Shown here: positions 8,863-17,014 of the stretch, piece after piece
Layout of the letters: each line of letters starts with the position of its first letter
Position numbering within the stretch: position 1 is the stretch's first letter
Assembly: GCF_017352095.1 (NCBI RefSeq)
Contig: NZ_CP071463.1
Location: 930,001 to 994,000 of the forward strand
DNA length: 64,000 nucleotides
DNA from: Natrinema longum
GTDB lineage: Archaea; Halobacteriota; Halobacteria; Halobacteriales; Natrialbaceae
Direction: 5' to 3'
Position numbers and translations under genes: made by a program
The notes under the pieces: model-generated
What the model was told of the DNA's origin: nothing
Seen by the model: the letters and a program-made list of their open reading frames with translations, nothing else
The model's database searches: none

Positions 8863-9827
8863 CAGGCGTCACCTCCCTCGTCCGCGTCGTCCGCGTCGGC
8901 TTCCTCTTCGGCTTCCATCTCTTCGACGAGGTCTTCGGCTTCGGCCTCGACGTCTTCCTCGAGCTCTTCGAGCTCTTCCTCGACGTCTTCGTCGCCGCCG
9001 GGGACCTCGACGTCCTCGAACTCCTCGTCGGCGTCGGCCTCGACCTCCTCCTCGATGACCTCCTCGACGACGTCTTCGTCGAGGTCGGCCTCGGCGTCGG
9101 GCTCGTCGGCGTCCGCAGCGTCAGCCTCGGCCTCGGCGGCCTCGGCGTCCTCGGGTTCGCCCTCGAGGAGTTCCTCGACGCCGCCTTCCGCGTTGACTTC
9201 GACGGCGTCCGGAACGACTTCTTCCGGATCCATGTCCTCGTTGACCTCGAAGTCGTCGGGCAGTTCCGCACCCGGCGGGATGATCTTGACGTCGACACCG
9301 ATGGTGCCGAGTTTCATGACCGCGACGCCCTGGCCGTGGTCGACGACCTCCTCGGCGGGTTCGCCGTTGTGCTTGATGTAACCGCGGTTGAACTTCTCGA
9401 CGCGCGATCGTGCGCCGGTGACCTTCCCCGAGAGGACGATCTCCGCGCCCAGCGCGCCGGCTTCCATGATCCGGTCGATCGTCGTGTGACCGGCCTTCCG
9501 GAAGTACCAGCCACGCTCGAGTGCGTTGGCCAGTCGGTCCGCGACGATCCGTGCGTTGAGGTCGGGTTCGTCGACCTCCTGGACGTCGATCTGCGGGTCC
9601 TCGAGGTTGAATCGCTCCTCGAGGGCCGTCGTGACCTTCCGGATGTTCTCGCCGCCTTTGCCGATGACCATCCCGGGCTTTTCGGCCTTGAGGACGATCT
9701 GCGTTCCCATCGGCGTCTTGGCGACGTCCATACCACCGTAGCCTGCACGACCGAGCTCTTCCTGGAAGAACTCGTCGATCTGGGACCGCTGCAGGCCGTT
9801 CTCGATGAATTGATGTTCGTCAGCCAT
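8862..9827 (-). CDS. rps3: 30S ribosomal protein uS3 with long acidic C-terminal tail
   Basis: uS3 (321 aa), at the mRNA entry channel. The N-terminal KH domain contains [20 protein letters not shown] (GKGG loop), and the C-terminal ribosomal domain includes [20 protein letters not shown] and [20 protein letters not shown] (to ~residue 190). After that come more than 100 residues made almost wholly of Asp, Glu, Ala and Val. Acidic tails on S3 are known in haloarchaea, but they vary in length, and this one is long. The tail is encoded by repetitive gag/gac codons at about 8865-9230. Confidence 0.96.
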   Translation of the reverse strand: MADEHQFIENGLQRSQIDEFFQEELGRAGYGGMDVAKTPMGTQIVLKAEKPGMVIGKGGENIRKVTTALEERFNLEDPQIDVQEVDEPDLNARIVADRLANALERGWYFRKAGHTTIDRIMEAGALGAEIVLSGKVTGARSRVEKFNRGYIKHNGEPAEEVVDHGQGVAVMKLGTIGVDVKIIPPGAELPDDFEVNEDMDPEEVVPDAVEVNAEGGVEELLEGEPEDAEAAEAEADAADADEPDAEADLDEDVVEEVIEEEVEADADEEFEDVEVPGGDEDVEEELEELEEDVEAEAEDLVEEMEAEEEADADDADEGGDA

Positions 9828-10303
9828 TAGTTATCGTCCTCCTCGGTTTCGGGCTCTTCGACGACGATCTCGACGTCGACCTGCGGTGTGTTCCAGGCCG
9901 ACGCTCGCCCCATCGCGCGGGGCTTGCGACCCACGGACTCGCCGACCTTGTGGGCGGCGACGTGGACGATCTCCATGGATTCGCCGTCGAATCCCTGATG
10001 ATCCGCGTTGGCTTCGACGTTCTCGAGCAGGTCGAGGAACTCCTTGGAGACTTTCTCGGGGTACTTGCCGGCGTCCCAGCCGTCGATGTCGGAGCGGTGT
10101 CCGGCACCGGCGTTGTGGGACTTGAACGGCACCGATTGGGTCTCGTCGATTACGTCCTGAAGGTACGCCTGGGCCTCGCCGACGGTTTTGCCCTTGATCT
10201 CGCGTGCGACCTCCTTGCTGTGCTTGTTGCTCATGTGACGCTCCCGAAGCATCGCTTTCGCGGTGGCGTCGGGATCGGCGTCGACTGAGTAGTTGATTCC
10301 CAT
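9827..10303 (-). CDS. rpl22: 50S ribosomal protein uL22
   Basis: uL22 (158 aa), lining the peptide exit tunnel. It begins [20 protein letters not shown] and has [20 protein letters not shown] and the C-terminal hairpin region [20 protein letters not shown], which reaches into the tunnel in the archaeal ribosome. The stop overlaps the rps3 ATG by 1 nt. Confidence 0.97.
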   Translation of the reverse strand: MGINYSVDADPDATAKAMLRERHMSNKHSKEVAREIKGKTVGEAQAYLQDVIDETQSVPFKSHNAGAGHRSDIDGWDAGKYPEKVSKEFLDLLENVEANADHQGFDGESMEIVHVAAHKVGESVGRKPRAMGRASAWNTPQVDVEIVVEEPETEEDDN

Positions 10304-10310
10304 ACGATGA

Positions 10311-10733
10311 TCACTTCAGTGGGACGAACTTCGACGATCGGGTCGCGCCGATGCCGGCCTGTCCGTGCTCGACGGAGGTCCGCGTCAGCTGGAACTCGCC
10401 GAGATAGTGGCCGATCATTTCGGGTTCGACGCGAACGCGCTCGAACGCCTGTCCGTTGTAGACCTCGAAGGTAATACCAACGAACTCCGGCAGGATCGGC
10501 ATATCCCGCAGGTGCGTTCGAATCGGGTCGTTCGCCGTCTCTTCTTCGCCCTTCTCGCGGGCCTCCTCGAGAAGCTTTTGCTTCTCGACGGAGAGACCGC
10601 GCTGGATACTTCGCCGCTGTCGTGCGGGGAGCAGTTCCACAACCTCGTCGAGCTCCATCTCCTGCAGCTCCTCGAGCGTGTAGCCGCGGTAGGTGAACTC
10701 ACCTTCACGGCCGGTTCGGTACTCCTGACTCAT
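10311..10733 (-). CDS. rps19: 30S ribosomal protein uS19
   Basis: uS19 (140 aa) in the small-subunit head. Features: the archaeal N-terminal region [20 protein letters not shown] and the conserved core [20 protein letters not shown], then [20 protein letters not shown]. It overlaps the rpl2 end by 4 nt; a 7-nt gap separates it from rpl22. Confidence 0.97.
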   Translation of the reverse strand: MSQEYRTGREGEFTYRGYTLEELQEMELDEVVELLPARQRRSIQRGLSVEKQKLLEEAREKGEEETANDPIRTHLRDMPILPEFVGITFEVYNGQAFERVRVEPEMIGHYLGEFQLTRTSVEHGQAGIGATRSSKFVPLK

Positions 10734-11452
10734 TTGTCGCCACCTCGACCGGTGCGTCGGGACGAGATGTCACCGACCTTCCGTCCCGGCGGGGCGTCCC
10801 GCGAGACGGACTTGGGTTTGCCGGGGTGCTGTCGGCCGCCGCCACCGAACGGGTGGTCGACGGCGTTCATCGCGACACCGCGGACGCGAGGCCACTTCGT
10901 GCCCCGGGACTTCATCTTGTGATACTTGTTCCCTGCCTTGACCATCGGCTTCTCGGTTCGGCCGCCACCGGCGACGACGCCGATGGTGGCACGACACTGC
11001 GGATCGAGGCGCTTGACCTCGCCGCTGGGAAGCTGGATGACCGCCGCGTTGCGGTCGTGGGTGATCAAGTCAGCGTTGGTCCCCGAGGCGCGGGCGAACC
11101 GACCGCCGTCGCCCTGGTTCGCCTCGACGTTACAGACCGGCACACCCTCCGGAATTTCCGCGAGCGGGAGCGTGTTGCCCGGCTTGATCTCCGCGGAGAC
11201 GCCGACCTGTAGCTCCTCGCCGACGGTGATTCCTTCGGGCGCGAGGATGAGGCGCTGATCGCCGTCTTCGAACTCGACTGCCGCGATCGGTGCGGATCGT
11301 GCCGGGTCGTGTTCGATGTCGACGACCGTCCCTCGGATGGTGTCGTCGTCTTCCTCCTTTTTGTGCTCGAGCTTCGCCTTGTATCGGTGCGACGGGGCAC
11401 GGAACGTGGAACTCCCGCGACCGCGTCGTTGTCCTTGAATGCGTCGTCCCAT
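10730..11452 (-). CDS. rpl2: 50S ribosomal protein uL2
   Basis: uL2 (240 aa), required for peptidyl-transferase centre assembly. N-terminal [20 protein letters not shown] and the C-terminal signature [20 protein letters not shown] are diagnostic; the latter contains the conserved histidine of GVAMNxVDHP. It starts 2 nt after the rpl23 stop. Confidence 0.98.
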   Translation of the reverse strand: MGRRIQGQRRGRGSSTFRAPSHRYKAKLEHKKEEDDDTIRGTVVDIEHDPARSAPIAAVEFEDGDQRLILAPEGITVGEELQVGVSAEIKPGNTLPLAEIPEGVPVCNVEANQGDGGRFARASGTNADLITHDRNAAVIQLPSGEVKRLDPQCRATIGVVAGGGRTEKPMVKAGNKYHKMKSRGTKWPRVRGVAMNAVDHPFGGGGRQHPGKPKSVSRDAPPGRKVGDISSRRTGRGGDK

Positions 11453-11454
11453 TC

Positions 11455-11709
11455 TCAGAACACCCCGATTCGCGAAGCGACTTCCTGTGCGTCGTCGTCC
11501 TCGCTCAGGCGGACGATCGCTTTCTTTTTGCCCTTCATCGTCATTTGCGTGTTGATGTTCTCGACCGAGATCTCGAACCGCTCTTCGACCTCGTCCCGAA
11601 TTTCGGGTTTGGTCGCGTCCGGGTTGACGACGAACTGGAGCTTGTTCTCGAAGTCCATGTCGTTCATCGCCTTCTCCGTGACGAGCGGGTGTTCGATGGC
11701 CGAACTCAT
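11455..11709 (-). CDS. rpl23: 50S ribosomal protein uL23
   Basis: uL23 (84 aa), at the exit of the peptide tunnel, where SRP and Sec dock. Sequence features: IEHPLVTEKAMNDMDFENKL and NINTQMTMKGKKKAIVRLSE. The archaeal short form is expected to be ~82-85 aa, as here. Its ATG overlaps the rpl4 end by 4 nt. Confidence 0.97.
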   Translation of the reverse strand: MSSAIEHPLVTEKAMNDMDFENKLQFVVNPDATKPEIRDEVEERFEISVENINTQMTMKGKKKAIVRLSEDDDAQEVASRIGVF

Positions 11710-12458
11710 CGGTCAGCCACCTCCTCGAGTGCGCTTTCGGTCCAGACCGTCAGCCGTCCTGGCTGTGCGCCGGGCGCGAGATCCTCCGCGTTGACCTCCG
11801 CGGCCGTCGTCACGTCGGCACCGGCGAGGTTCCGGGCCGCACGGGAGGGACCGGTCTCGCTGGATGTGACGAAGAGGATCGACGTCGGCGTCTTGTACTT
11901 GCGGCCACGGGCTTTCCCCTGACCGGAACGGACGCTGCGACCCTCGTCGGCGCGTTCGATGTCGTCCGCGAGGCCTGCTGCTTCGAGGAAGTCGACGACC
12001 TCCTTCGTCTTGTGGAGGTCCTCGAACTCGTCGTCGACGACGACGGGAATCTCGACGTCTTCGTCGAACTCGTGGCCGCGCTCGGCGACGAGTTCGGCGT
12101 CGGTCGTCGCAGCGATCGCGCTGCGAACGGCCAGTTTCTTTGCTTTCGTGTTGATCGATTCGGACTGGTCTTTCTCGGCTTTCGGCGGGTGGGCCTTGCG
12201 TCCCTTGACGGCCTGGGGTACGCGGCGAGCGCGACCCTCCTGTCGTGGAACGTGGGCCATCCCGCGGCCACTACCGAACGATTCGGCCGGCGTTCGAAGG
12301 CCGGCGAACTCGTCGGCACCGTAGTCCTGTTTTCGGTTTGCCTGCGCGGCGCGCACGGCGCGGCCGATCAAGTCCGGGCGGTAGGTAGTCTCGAAGACCG
12401 CCGGGAGCTCGACCGTGCCCGCGTCCGAGCCGTCCAGGTTTCGTACTGTTGCGTCCAT
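11706..12458 (-). CDS. rpl4: 50S ribosomal protein uL4
   Basis: uL4 (250 aa), with a globular domain and an extended loop into the peptide tunnel. It starts MDATVRNLDGSDAGTVELPA. The loop region reads SFGSGRGMAHVPRQEGRARR, and the archaeal C-terminal domain includes RRYKTPTSILFVTSSETG-like sequence and LVTWTES-like end (LTVWTESALEEVADR). A 3-nt gap separates it from rpl3. Confidence 0.97.
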   Translation of the reverse strand: MDATVRNLDGSDAGTVELPAVFETTYRPDLIGRAVRAAQANRKQDYGADEFAGLRTPAESFGSGRGMAHVPRQEGRARRVPQAVKGRKAHPPKAEKDQSESINTKAKKLAVRSAIAATTDAELVAERGHEFDEDVEIPVVVDDEFEDLHKTKEVVDFLEAAGLADDIERADEGRSVRSGQGKARGRKYKTPTSILFVTSSETGPSRAARNLAGADVTTAAEVNAEDLAPGAQPGRLTVWTESALEEVADR

Positions 12459-12461
12459 GTG

Positions 12462-13481
12462 TTATCCCTGGTTGGATGCGGTGGAGACGTAGCGCACCTC
12501 GGGATCGAGGCGCGGCTGGTCTCCGGGTCGGATCGCCGGGCGGAAGCGTACGAGACGCTGCTGTGGCCCGGGGAGCGAGCCCTTGATCAACGCGTGTGGT
12601 CCGTCGACTTCGCCGTAGTTGACGAAGCCGCCGTCGACCGTCGCGTCCGCGCCGTCGCCGATGTCGACGAGGCGCTTGTTCAGTTCCGTCCGCTGATGGT
12701 AGCCCATCTGGCCCTGCTGCGGGACCGTCGAGCGGACGCGGGACGGGTTCCAGGGGCCGAGGTTGCCGATACGGCGACGCCAGCCCTGCCGGGCGTGTTT
12801 GCCCTTGCGTTTCTGGACGCCCCATCGCTTGACGGGGCCCTGCGTCCCTTTCCCTTTCGTGACGCCGCTCGCGTCGACGTACTCGCCGGCGCGGAACACG
12901 TCGTTCATGACGTGTTCGCCGCCGTCCTCGATGGTCTCGAGGGCGAAGTCGACGCGGTCGTCGACGGAGCCGCCGCCGACGCGCGTTTCCATCACGTCCG
13001 GTTTCTTCTTGGGTACCGAGGGAACGTCCCCCGGAACCGTGTGGGTGATGACGCGGACGTCGTCGACGCGGCCCTCCTCGTGGAGGCCACGGAGCTCGTC
13101 CGTGGCGGCGTCGGTGTCGTAGTCGTCACCGGGAAGGTCCAGCACGCGATCGAGTTCGGGAACGAACTCGTCGGTCCAGACCTCGGTTATCGGCTTCATA
13201 CCATACGGCGTGTCTTCGTACGCTCGCAGCGCGACGGCGCGCATCGGCGGCGTCTCCACGATCGTCACGGGGACGGTCTCTTCCATCCCTTCGGTCGGCG
13301 AGTTCGCTTTATCGTCGACCATGACGACGTGGGTCATGCCGGCCTTGTAGCCCGCGAAGCCCTGTAGCGTCGGCTGTCCGTCAGTGTCCGGCCACGAGTT
13401 GAAGCGTGGGACCTCGCTGGTCGCACGCTTTCGTGGGCCGAACCCGAGTGAGCCTTTGCGTGGTGTATTTGCTTGTGGCAT
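12462..13481 (-). CDS. rpl3: 50S ribosomal protein uL3
   Basis: uL3 (339 aa), archaeal type, near the peptidyl-transferase centre. Features include RKGSLGFGPRKRATSEVPRF at the N-terminus, AGYKAGMTHVVMVDDKANSP, and the W-finger/loop region GTQGPVKRWGVQKRKGKHAR. It is the first ribosomal protein gene of the operon, 4 nt after the SPOUT methyltransferase gene, whose promoter it presumably shares. Confidence 0.98.
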   Translation of the reverse strand: MPQANTPRKGSLGFGPRKRATSEVPRFNSWPDTDGQPTLQGFAGYKAGMTHVVMVDDKANSPTEGMEETVPVTIVETPPMRAVALRAYEDTPYGMKPITEVWTDEFVPELDRVLDLPGDDYDTDAATDELRGLHEEGRVDDVRVITHTVPGDVPSVPKKKPDVMETRVGGGSVDDRVDFALETIEDGGEHVMNDVFRAGEYVDASGVTKGKGTQGPVKRWGVQKRKGKHARQGWRRRIGNLGPWNPSRVRSTVPQQGQMGYHQRTELNKRLVDIGDGADATVDGGFVNYGEVDGPHALIKGSLPGPQQRLVRFRPAIRPGDQPRLDPEVRYVSTASNQG

Positions 13482-13485
13482 TCTA

Positions 13486-14391
13486 TCACTCTCTCAGTGA
13501 GAGGGGAGCGAGGGTCGCGAACAGAGCCTCCTCCGTTCGCACGACCTCGCTTCCCTGATCCGGAACCGTGTTTAGCCAGAGGTCGAACCCCGGATCGGCG
13601 GTGGGTTCGACTCCGTTATCGGCTGCATCGTCCCGGTTGGACGACGGTTCGACTGCGCCGTCTTGTCCGGACGACGCGTCGATGGCCGATTCCTCGATTC
13701 CGAGGATAGCCGGCAGCCCTCTCTCGGGCGCGCCGAAGGCGACGGTCATCCCGTCGCGCTGGACGCGTCCGGCCAGCGTCTCGAGCCGCCCGACGGTGAG
13801 ATGCTCACCGAATCGGGAGGCCGCGATACGAACGCCGGCGTCCTCACGGCCGAGTGCTGCCCGCAGGTCCGTCTGCTCGATCGAGAGCCCCGGAAGGGGA
13901 ACGTCTTCGAGCTTCGCCCGGACCGGTCGTCGCGAAGAGATCCTGACGGTCACGCGCTCCCCCTCCTCGACCGCCATGTTCGGCGGTACGTTGAGGGAGA
14001 TCGGGTGTTGCAGTCCGCAATTGACCCGGACGCGCCCTTCAGGTCCGACCTCGGTCACGATTCCTTGTCTTGACGACCCCGAACCGGTAGATTCGGAGCC
14101 GGTCTGTGACATGGCGCGGAGCGGCGGCAAGACGCCTGCGTACTCGAGTTCGTCCCGCATCCCCCAGGCCTCGTTGCGGAGGTATGGGGGCGTTGCGGCG
14201 TACCGCAACACGGTGGTGACGAACCCGCCGTCGAATCGCCCTGTTTCGCCGTCCCGATCGGGATAGACGATCAGGCGATCCGCCCGGAAGATCGTCGCCG
14301 CGCGGGCGACGTATCCGAGTTTGCGAGTGGCCTCGCGTTTGTCCTCGGCTTCCCGGCTGAGCGACGACGGCACGAGTACGCTGACAGTCAT
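13486..14391 (-). CDS. SPOUT-family putative RNA methyltransferase (COG2106 / SPOUT1-like)
   Basis: 301 aa. The N-terminal half has MTVSVLVPSSLSREAEDKRE and an insertion with OB-fold character (GIVTEVGPEGRVRVNCGLQH), as in the COG2106 family. The C-terminal trefoil-knot region includes MTVAFGAPERGLPAILGIEE and LWLNTVPDQGSEVVRTEEAL, where SPOUT enzymes bind S-adenosylmethionine. By family it is an RNA methyltransferase; the target base in archaea is not something I can infer. Its position at the head of the ribosomal operon suggests a ribosome biogenesis role. A ~45-residue Asp/Ser-rich insertion (SSGQDGAVEPSSNRDDAADN) splits the SAM domain. Confidence 0.85.
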   Translation of the reverse strand: MTVSVLVPSSLSREAEDKREATRKLGYVARAATIFRADRLIVYPDRDGETGRFDGGFVTTVLRYAATPPYLRNEAWGMRDELEYAGVLPPLRAMSQTGSESTGSGSSRQGIVTEVGPEGRVRVNCGLQHPISLNVPPNMAVEEGERVTVRISSRRPVRAKLEDVPLPGLSIEQTDLRAALGREDAGVRIAASRFGEHLTVGRLETLAGRVQRDGMTVAFGAPERGLPAILGIEESAIDASSGQDGAVEPSSNRDDAADNGVEPTADPGFDLWLNTVPDQGSEVVRTEEALFATLAPLSLRE

Positions 14392-14447
14392 GCCGTGACG
14401 CTTCGGCGCCGCGTCACTAGACTGTAGCGATGTATTGCGGAGAGGGT

Positions 14448-14455
14448 CTTAAAAG
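14448..14455 (-). promoter_or_regulatory. TATA box of the ribosomal protein operon
   Basis: The minus-strand octamer CTTTTAAG lies 57 nt before the start codon at 14391. With the usual archaeal spacing, transcription would begin near 14424 and leave a leader of about 30 nt. It is the only clear TATA-like box upstream of the SPOUT gene. The rest of 14392-14694 holds no gene I can support. Confidence 0.6.
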
Positions 14456-14655
14456 AATAGCGGATTCGATTCCGGCTGTCAACCGCTCACACCCCCGAAT
14501 TCGTGCCGAACGGACACACACTCGCATGTGACGACTAGTCACGATCGCGTGAGATAGTATCCGGACTATGTTGCTGGTTTTTCCCGGAAACTGTCGCCCT
14601 GGTTACTCGAGAATCGGCATGCTGCAGCATGGCGATGCCGGTCCGATTCGCAACC

Positions 14656-14662
14656 CTTATAC
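14656..14662 (+). promoter_or_regulatory. TATA box of tRNA-Gly
   Basis: The AT-rich heptamer cttatac, in an otherwise GC-rich stretch, lies about 35 bp before the mature 5' end of tRNA-Gly. That fits a short leader removed by RNase P. Confidence 0.5.
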
Positions 14663-14694
14663 ATCCGTCCGGCAGTAGGTATGAGTGCAGCAGG

Positions 14695-14765
14695 GCGCTG
14701 GTAGTGTAGTGGTATCACGTGACCTTGCCATGGTCACAACCTGGGTTCAAATCCCAGCCAGCGCA
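14695..14765 (+). tRNA. tRNA-Gly (anticodon GCC)
   Basis: A 71-nt cloverleaf. The acceptor stem GCGCTGG pairs with CCAGCGC (14758-14764) and is followed by discriminator A. The anticodon stem TGACC/GGTCA encloses the loop TTGCCAT, giving anticodon GCC. The T arm is CTGGG-TTCAAAT-CCCAG. No CCA is encoded. No intron is seen. Confidence 0.96.
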
Positions 14766-15061
14766 CTTCTACGGCGAACAATTCCGGCGAGTACCGCGTA
14801 GCGCGTACTCGCCATCCGTGAGCCGTGAAGTCGGTCTGGATTTGAACGAGAGAAGACGCAGCCAGAGAGCGAACGAAGTGAGCAAGCGGGACCCTCTTCG
14901 CGTTGTTCAAATCCCAGCCAGCGTATTTTCGCTGAACGACAACAACGACGAGCGAAGCGAGTCGTCTGTTCAGCGAAAATCGTTCTGGATTCGAATCAGA
15001 CCGGGGTTCTGCGACCGAAGGGAGCAGGTTCTCTGGCGTGGTTCAAATCCCAGCCAGCGCA
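14744..15061 (+). repeat. Partial direct repeats of the tRNA-Gly 3' end
   Basis: The last 21-22 bases of tRNA-Gly recur downstream: 19 bp at 14905-14923 and a 22-bp match at 15040-15061. Both downstream copies are followed by the same short extension (attttcgctga), which does not follow the native tRNA. The intervals hold hairpins, for example arms at 14798-14823 and a 12-bp perfect pairing of ttttcgctgaac with gttcagcgaaaa (about 14926 to 14978). There is no coding sequence. The copies look like remnants of attachment-site duplication; see findings. Confidence 0.8.
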
Positions 15062-15160
15062 TTTTCGCTGAAGACAAAATCGTTTCAGCGGGGACTATAG
15101 CTCGGGGATACGGTACGGCGTTCGTACTGCCGACCCAGTCGGCTCGAGCGAACCGACGGC

Positions 15161-15607
15161 TCAGTCGATCGTTACGGTTTCGGGTCCGCGTTCCGACTCG
15201 CCGCTCCCGTCGGCGAGGTCTTCGAGCGCCAGTCGCAGGTTCCACTTGTTCGCCTTCCAGACGGCGTCGAAGAGAACGCCCAGAAGGGGAACGGAGCCGA
15301 CGACGGCGTCGACGCCGATGTTCGCCAGCATGCGGACCAGCGTCGACCGGGAAACGCCCATGCGGGCGGACTCGACGACGATGTACAGCGAGACGGCCGC
15401 CGCAGCGGCATCGCCGGCCCCCGGCAGGATCCCGACGAGGGGATCGAGTCCGATCTTGAACTCCGTTCCCGGGACGCGAACCCCCTCGTCGAGCGCGCGA
15501 GCGACGACGTGCATCCGCTTGATAGCCGCCTCGTCGACGCCGGCGGGGAGGTCGCCCTCGAGGGACTCGAGTTCCGAACGAACGGGAGCGGCTGAGTCGG
15601 TAGTCAT
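15161..15607 (-). CDS. DUF4112 family membrane-associated protein
   Basis: 148 aa, function unknown. The DUF4112 core is evident: FKIGLDPLVGILPGAGDAAA, then a hydrophobic segment AAVSLYIVVESARMGVSRST, MLANIGVDAVVGSVPLLGVL and FDAVWKANKWNLRLALEDL. The two hydrophobic stretches suggest two membrane helices. It is a single gene; the convergent repeat region of tRNA-Gly lies downstream of it. The start at ATG 15607 is close to a TATA-like CTTATT at 15633-15638, so the transcript may be leaderless. Confidence 0.85.
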   Translation of the reverse strand: MTTDSAAPVRSELESLEGDLPAGVDEAAIKRMHVVARALDEGVRVPGTEFKIGLDPLVGILPGAGDAAAAAVSLYIVVESARMGVSRSTLVRMLANIGVDAVVGSVPLLGVLFDAVWKANKWNLRLALEDLADGSGESERGPETVTID

Positions 15608-15638
15608 ACGTACCGATTGGCGGCGGACGTGAATAAGC

Positions 15639-15662
15639 CCCTTGGCAGCCCTGGCAAGGGGT
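15639..15662. promoter_or_regulatory. Inverted repeat directly upstream of the DUF4112 TATA box
   Basis: Perfect 7-bp arms ccccttg and caagggg enclose a 10-nt spacer, abutting the TATA-like hexamer at 15633-15638 on the minus strand. It occupies the BRE position, as expected for a regulator site. The rest of the 15663-15960 gap shows no gene I can support. Confidence 0.4.
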
Positions 15663-15972
15663 CGACGGACCTTCGATCCGGATCGCCGGCCGGACCCCCT
15701 CGAGAAGCCGATTCCCGGTCACGGGAACCGAGAAGCCGATCCTCACTGCTGGGCAGGCCTCCCCGTTATCGTCTCGAATTCGACGAGTGAATCACTCATT
15801 GAGCGAACGAAAGACCGTTGTTGTCGTCGGCCCCCTCACGCGCGCCACTTCGCGAGCAGCGGGATGAGAGCAACGCGATGACCGTGACCGATCGATGGCC
15901 ACAGTATGTATTAATCCACACTCATACCGAGTTTTACTTCACATACGATTACCATTGTCGCTTACGAGTGGC

Positions 15973-15979
15973 TTTTATA
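15973..15979 (+). promoter_or_regulatory. TATA box of the HalOD1 gene
   Basis: The heptamer ttttata in an AT-rich stretch lies about 50 bp before the ATG at 16028. The predicted leader is about 25 nt. Confidence 0.5.
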
Positions 15980-16027
15980 CCCTGGATAACTACAGTCTAA
16001 TACACGATTGAACGATCAGATATAGCA

Positions 16028-16381
16028 ATGCAGACGGAAACTACACCCGCAGACGGCACGGACGACCTCCGGTACGACCAGCCAAACGACCGCTACGTCT
16101 TCCACCACGACAGTGACGGTACTGCGACGATCACCACCACGATCGTCCACGCGCTCGCCTCGATCGCGGAGACCGACGTTTCACAGGGGGAGTTTTCCCT
16201 GTACGATAGCGTCGATCCCGACGCGCTCGATCGCGTCTTCAGCCCGAAGGCGGACGGGACCGACCGTACGGGGGGCCACATCGCGTTTACCGCCCTGGAG
16301 CACGAGGTGTACGTCTACGCGAACGGTGACGTTATCATCTACCCGCCCGCGGAGACGCCTCGGACACCCACTACCAACTGA
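16028..16381 (+). CDS. HalOD1 output-domain protein
   Basis: 117 aa, matching the haloarchaeal HalOD1 domain as a stand-alone protein. Seen: a core with TTTIVHALASIAETDVSQGE, followed by LYDSVDPDALDRVFSPKADG and ITFTALEHEVYV-like strands (HIAFTALEHEVYVYANGDVI). HalOD1 is a predicted output module of haloarchaeal signalling proteins; here there is no sensor or receiver domain. Molecular function is unknown. The gene stands alone with its own TATA box. Confidence 0.8.
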   Translation: MQTETTPADGTDDLRYDQPNDRYVFHHDSDGTATITTTIVHALASIAETDVSQGEFSLYDSVDPDALDRVFSPKADGTDRTGGHIAFTALEHEVYVYANGDVIIYPPAETPRTPTTN

Positions 16382-16536
16382 AGGGTCCGGTCGCCGGCGT
16401 CGAGTCAGCACTGATCGTTTTTGCCACGACCGTCACCGCCCACCGCGAGCGCCGTCCAGTTGTCCCCGCTCGAGGGGGTGATCGGGACGAGTCGTATGGA
16501 ACGGATTTAGGATCCCGCCGAGCGTTATCGAACGGT

Positions 16537-16851
16537 ATGACGGTAGTCGCGCTACTGAGCGTCGCACCGGTGATCGAGGACAGCATGGCCGGCGAGGTCG
16601 CGAAAGCGGTCGACGCCCTCGAGGGCTACGACGTCGGCTACGAGACGAACCCGATGGGGACGGTGATCGAAGCCGAGACGACGGACGAACTCTTCGCGGC
16701 CGCACAGGCGGCCCACGACGCCGTCGACGCCGACCGCGTGAGTACGGTCCTGAAGATCGACGACAAACGAACGCGGGACGTCGACGCAGCACGAAAGGTC
16801 GACGTCGTCGAAGAACACCTCGGTCGGCCGGCCCGAAGTCGCGAGGAGTGA
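16537..16851 (+). CDS. MTH1187-family thiamine-binding protein
   Basis: 104 aa of the MTH1187/YkoF-like family, small ferredoxin-fold proteins thought to bind thiamine or related molecules. Characteristic stretches: VVALLSVAPVIEDSMAGEVA, YDVGYETNPMGTVIEAETTD and DRVSTVLKIDDKRTRDVDAA. The glycine/threonine of NPMGTVIE is the usual conserved motif. No transport or thiamine biosynthesis gene lies next to it, so the physiological role stays open. Confidence 0.85.
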   Translation: MTVVALLSVAPVIEDSMAGEVAKAVDALEGYDVGYETNPMGTVIEAETTDELFAAAQAAHDAVDADRVSTVLKIDDKRTRDVDAARKVDVVEEHLGRPARSREE

Positions 16852-17014
16852 CGAGTATCCGATCTGCTGTAAGTCGTTGACGGTGTACCCGCAAGCCGGC
16901 GCACGGGTCACCGGGAAAGCGGTACTGGAGACGGGATGCGGCGATGGCTCCCGTCAGACAGCGGTCAGACACGAACGGACAAACGGTTTTACGACGGGGG
17001 GTGAATCACGGCCC

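Noticed and set aside
14905-15061. Additional tRNA-Gly genes
   Set aside because: Only the T-arm/acceptor 3' strand is present; no D arm, anticodon arm or 5' acceptor precedes the copies.
14719-15459. 246-aa plus-strand frame
   Set aside because: It begins inside the tRNA and runs over the repeats and antisense to DUF4112; arginine-rich low-complexity text.
16877-17014. N-terminal extension of Mch
   Set aside because: No similarity to the family, which starts at ESLNRMAIELVDEAL.
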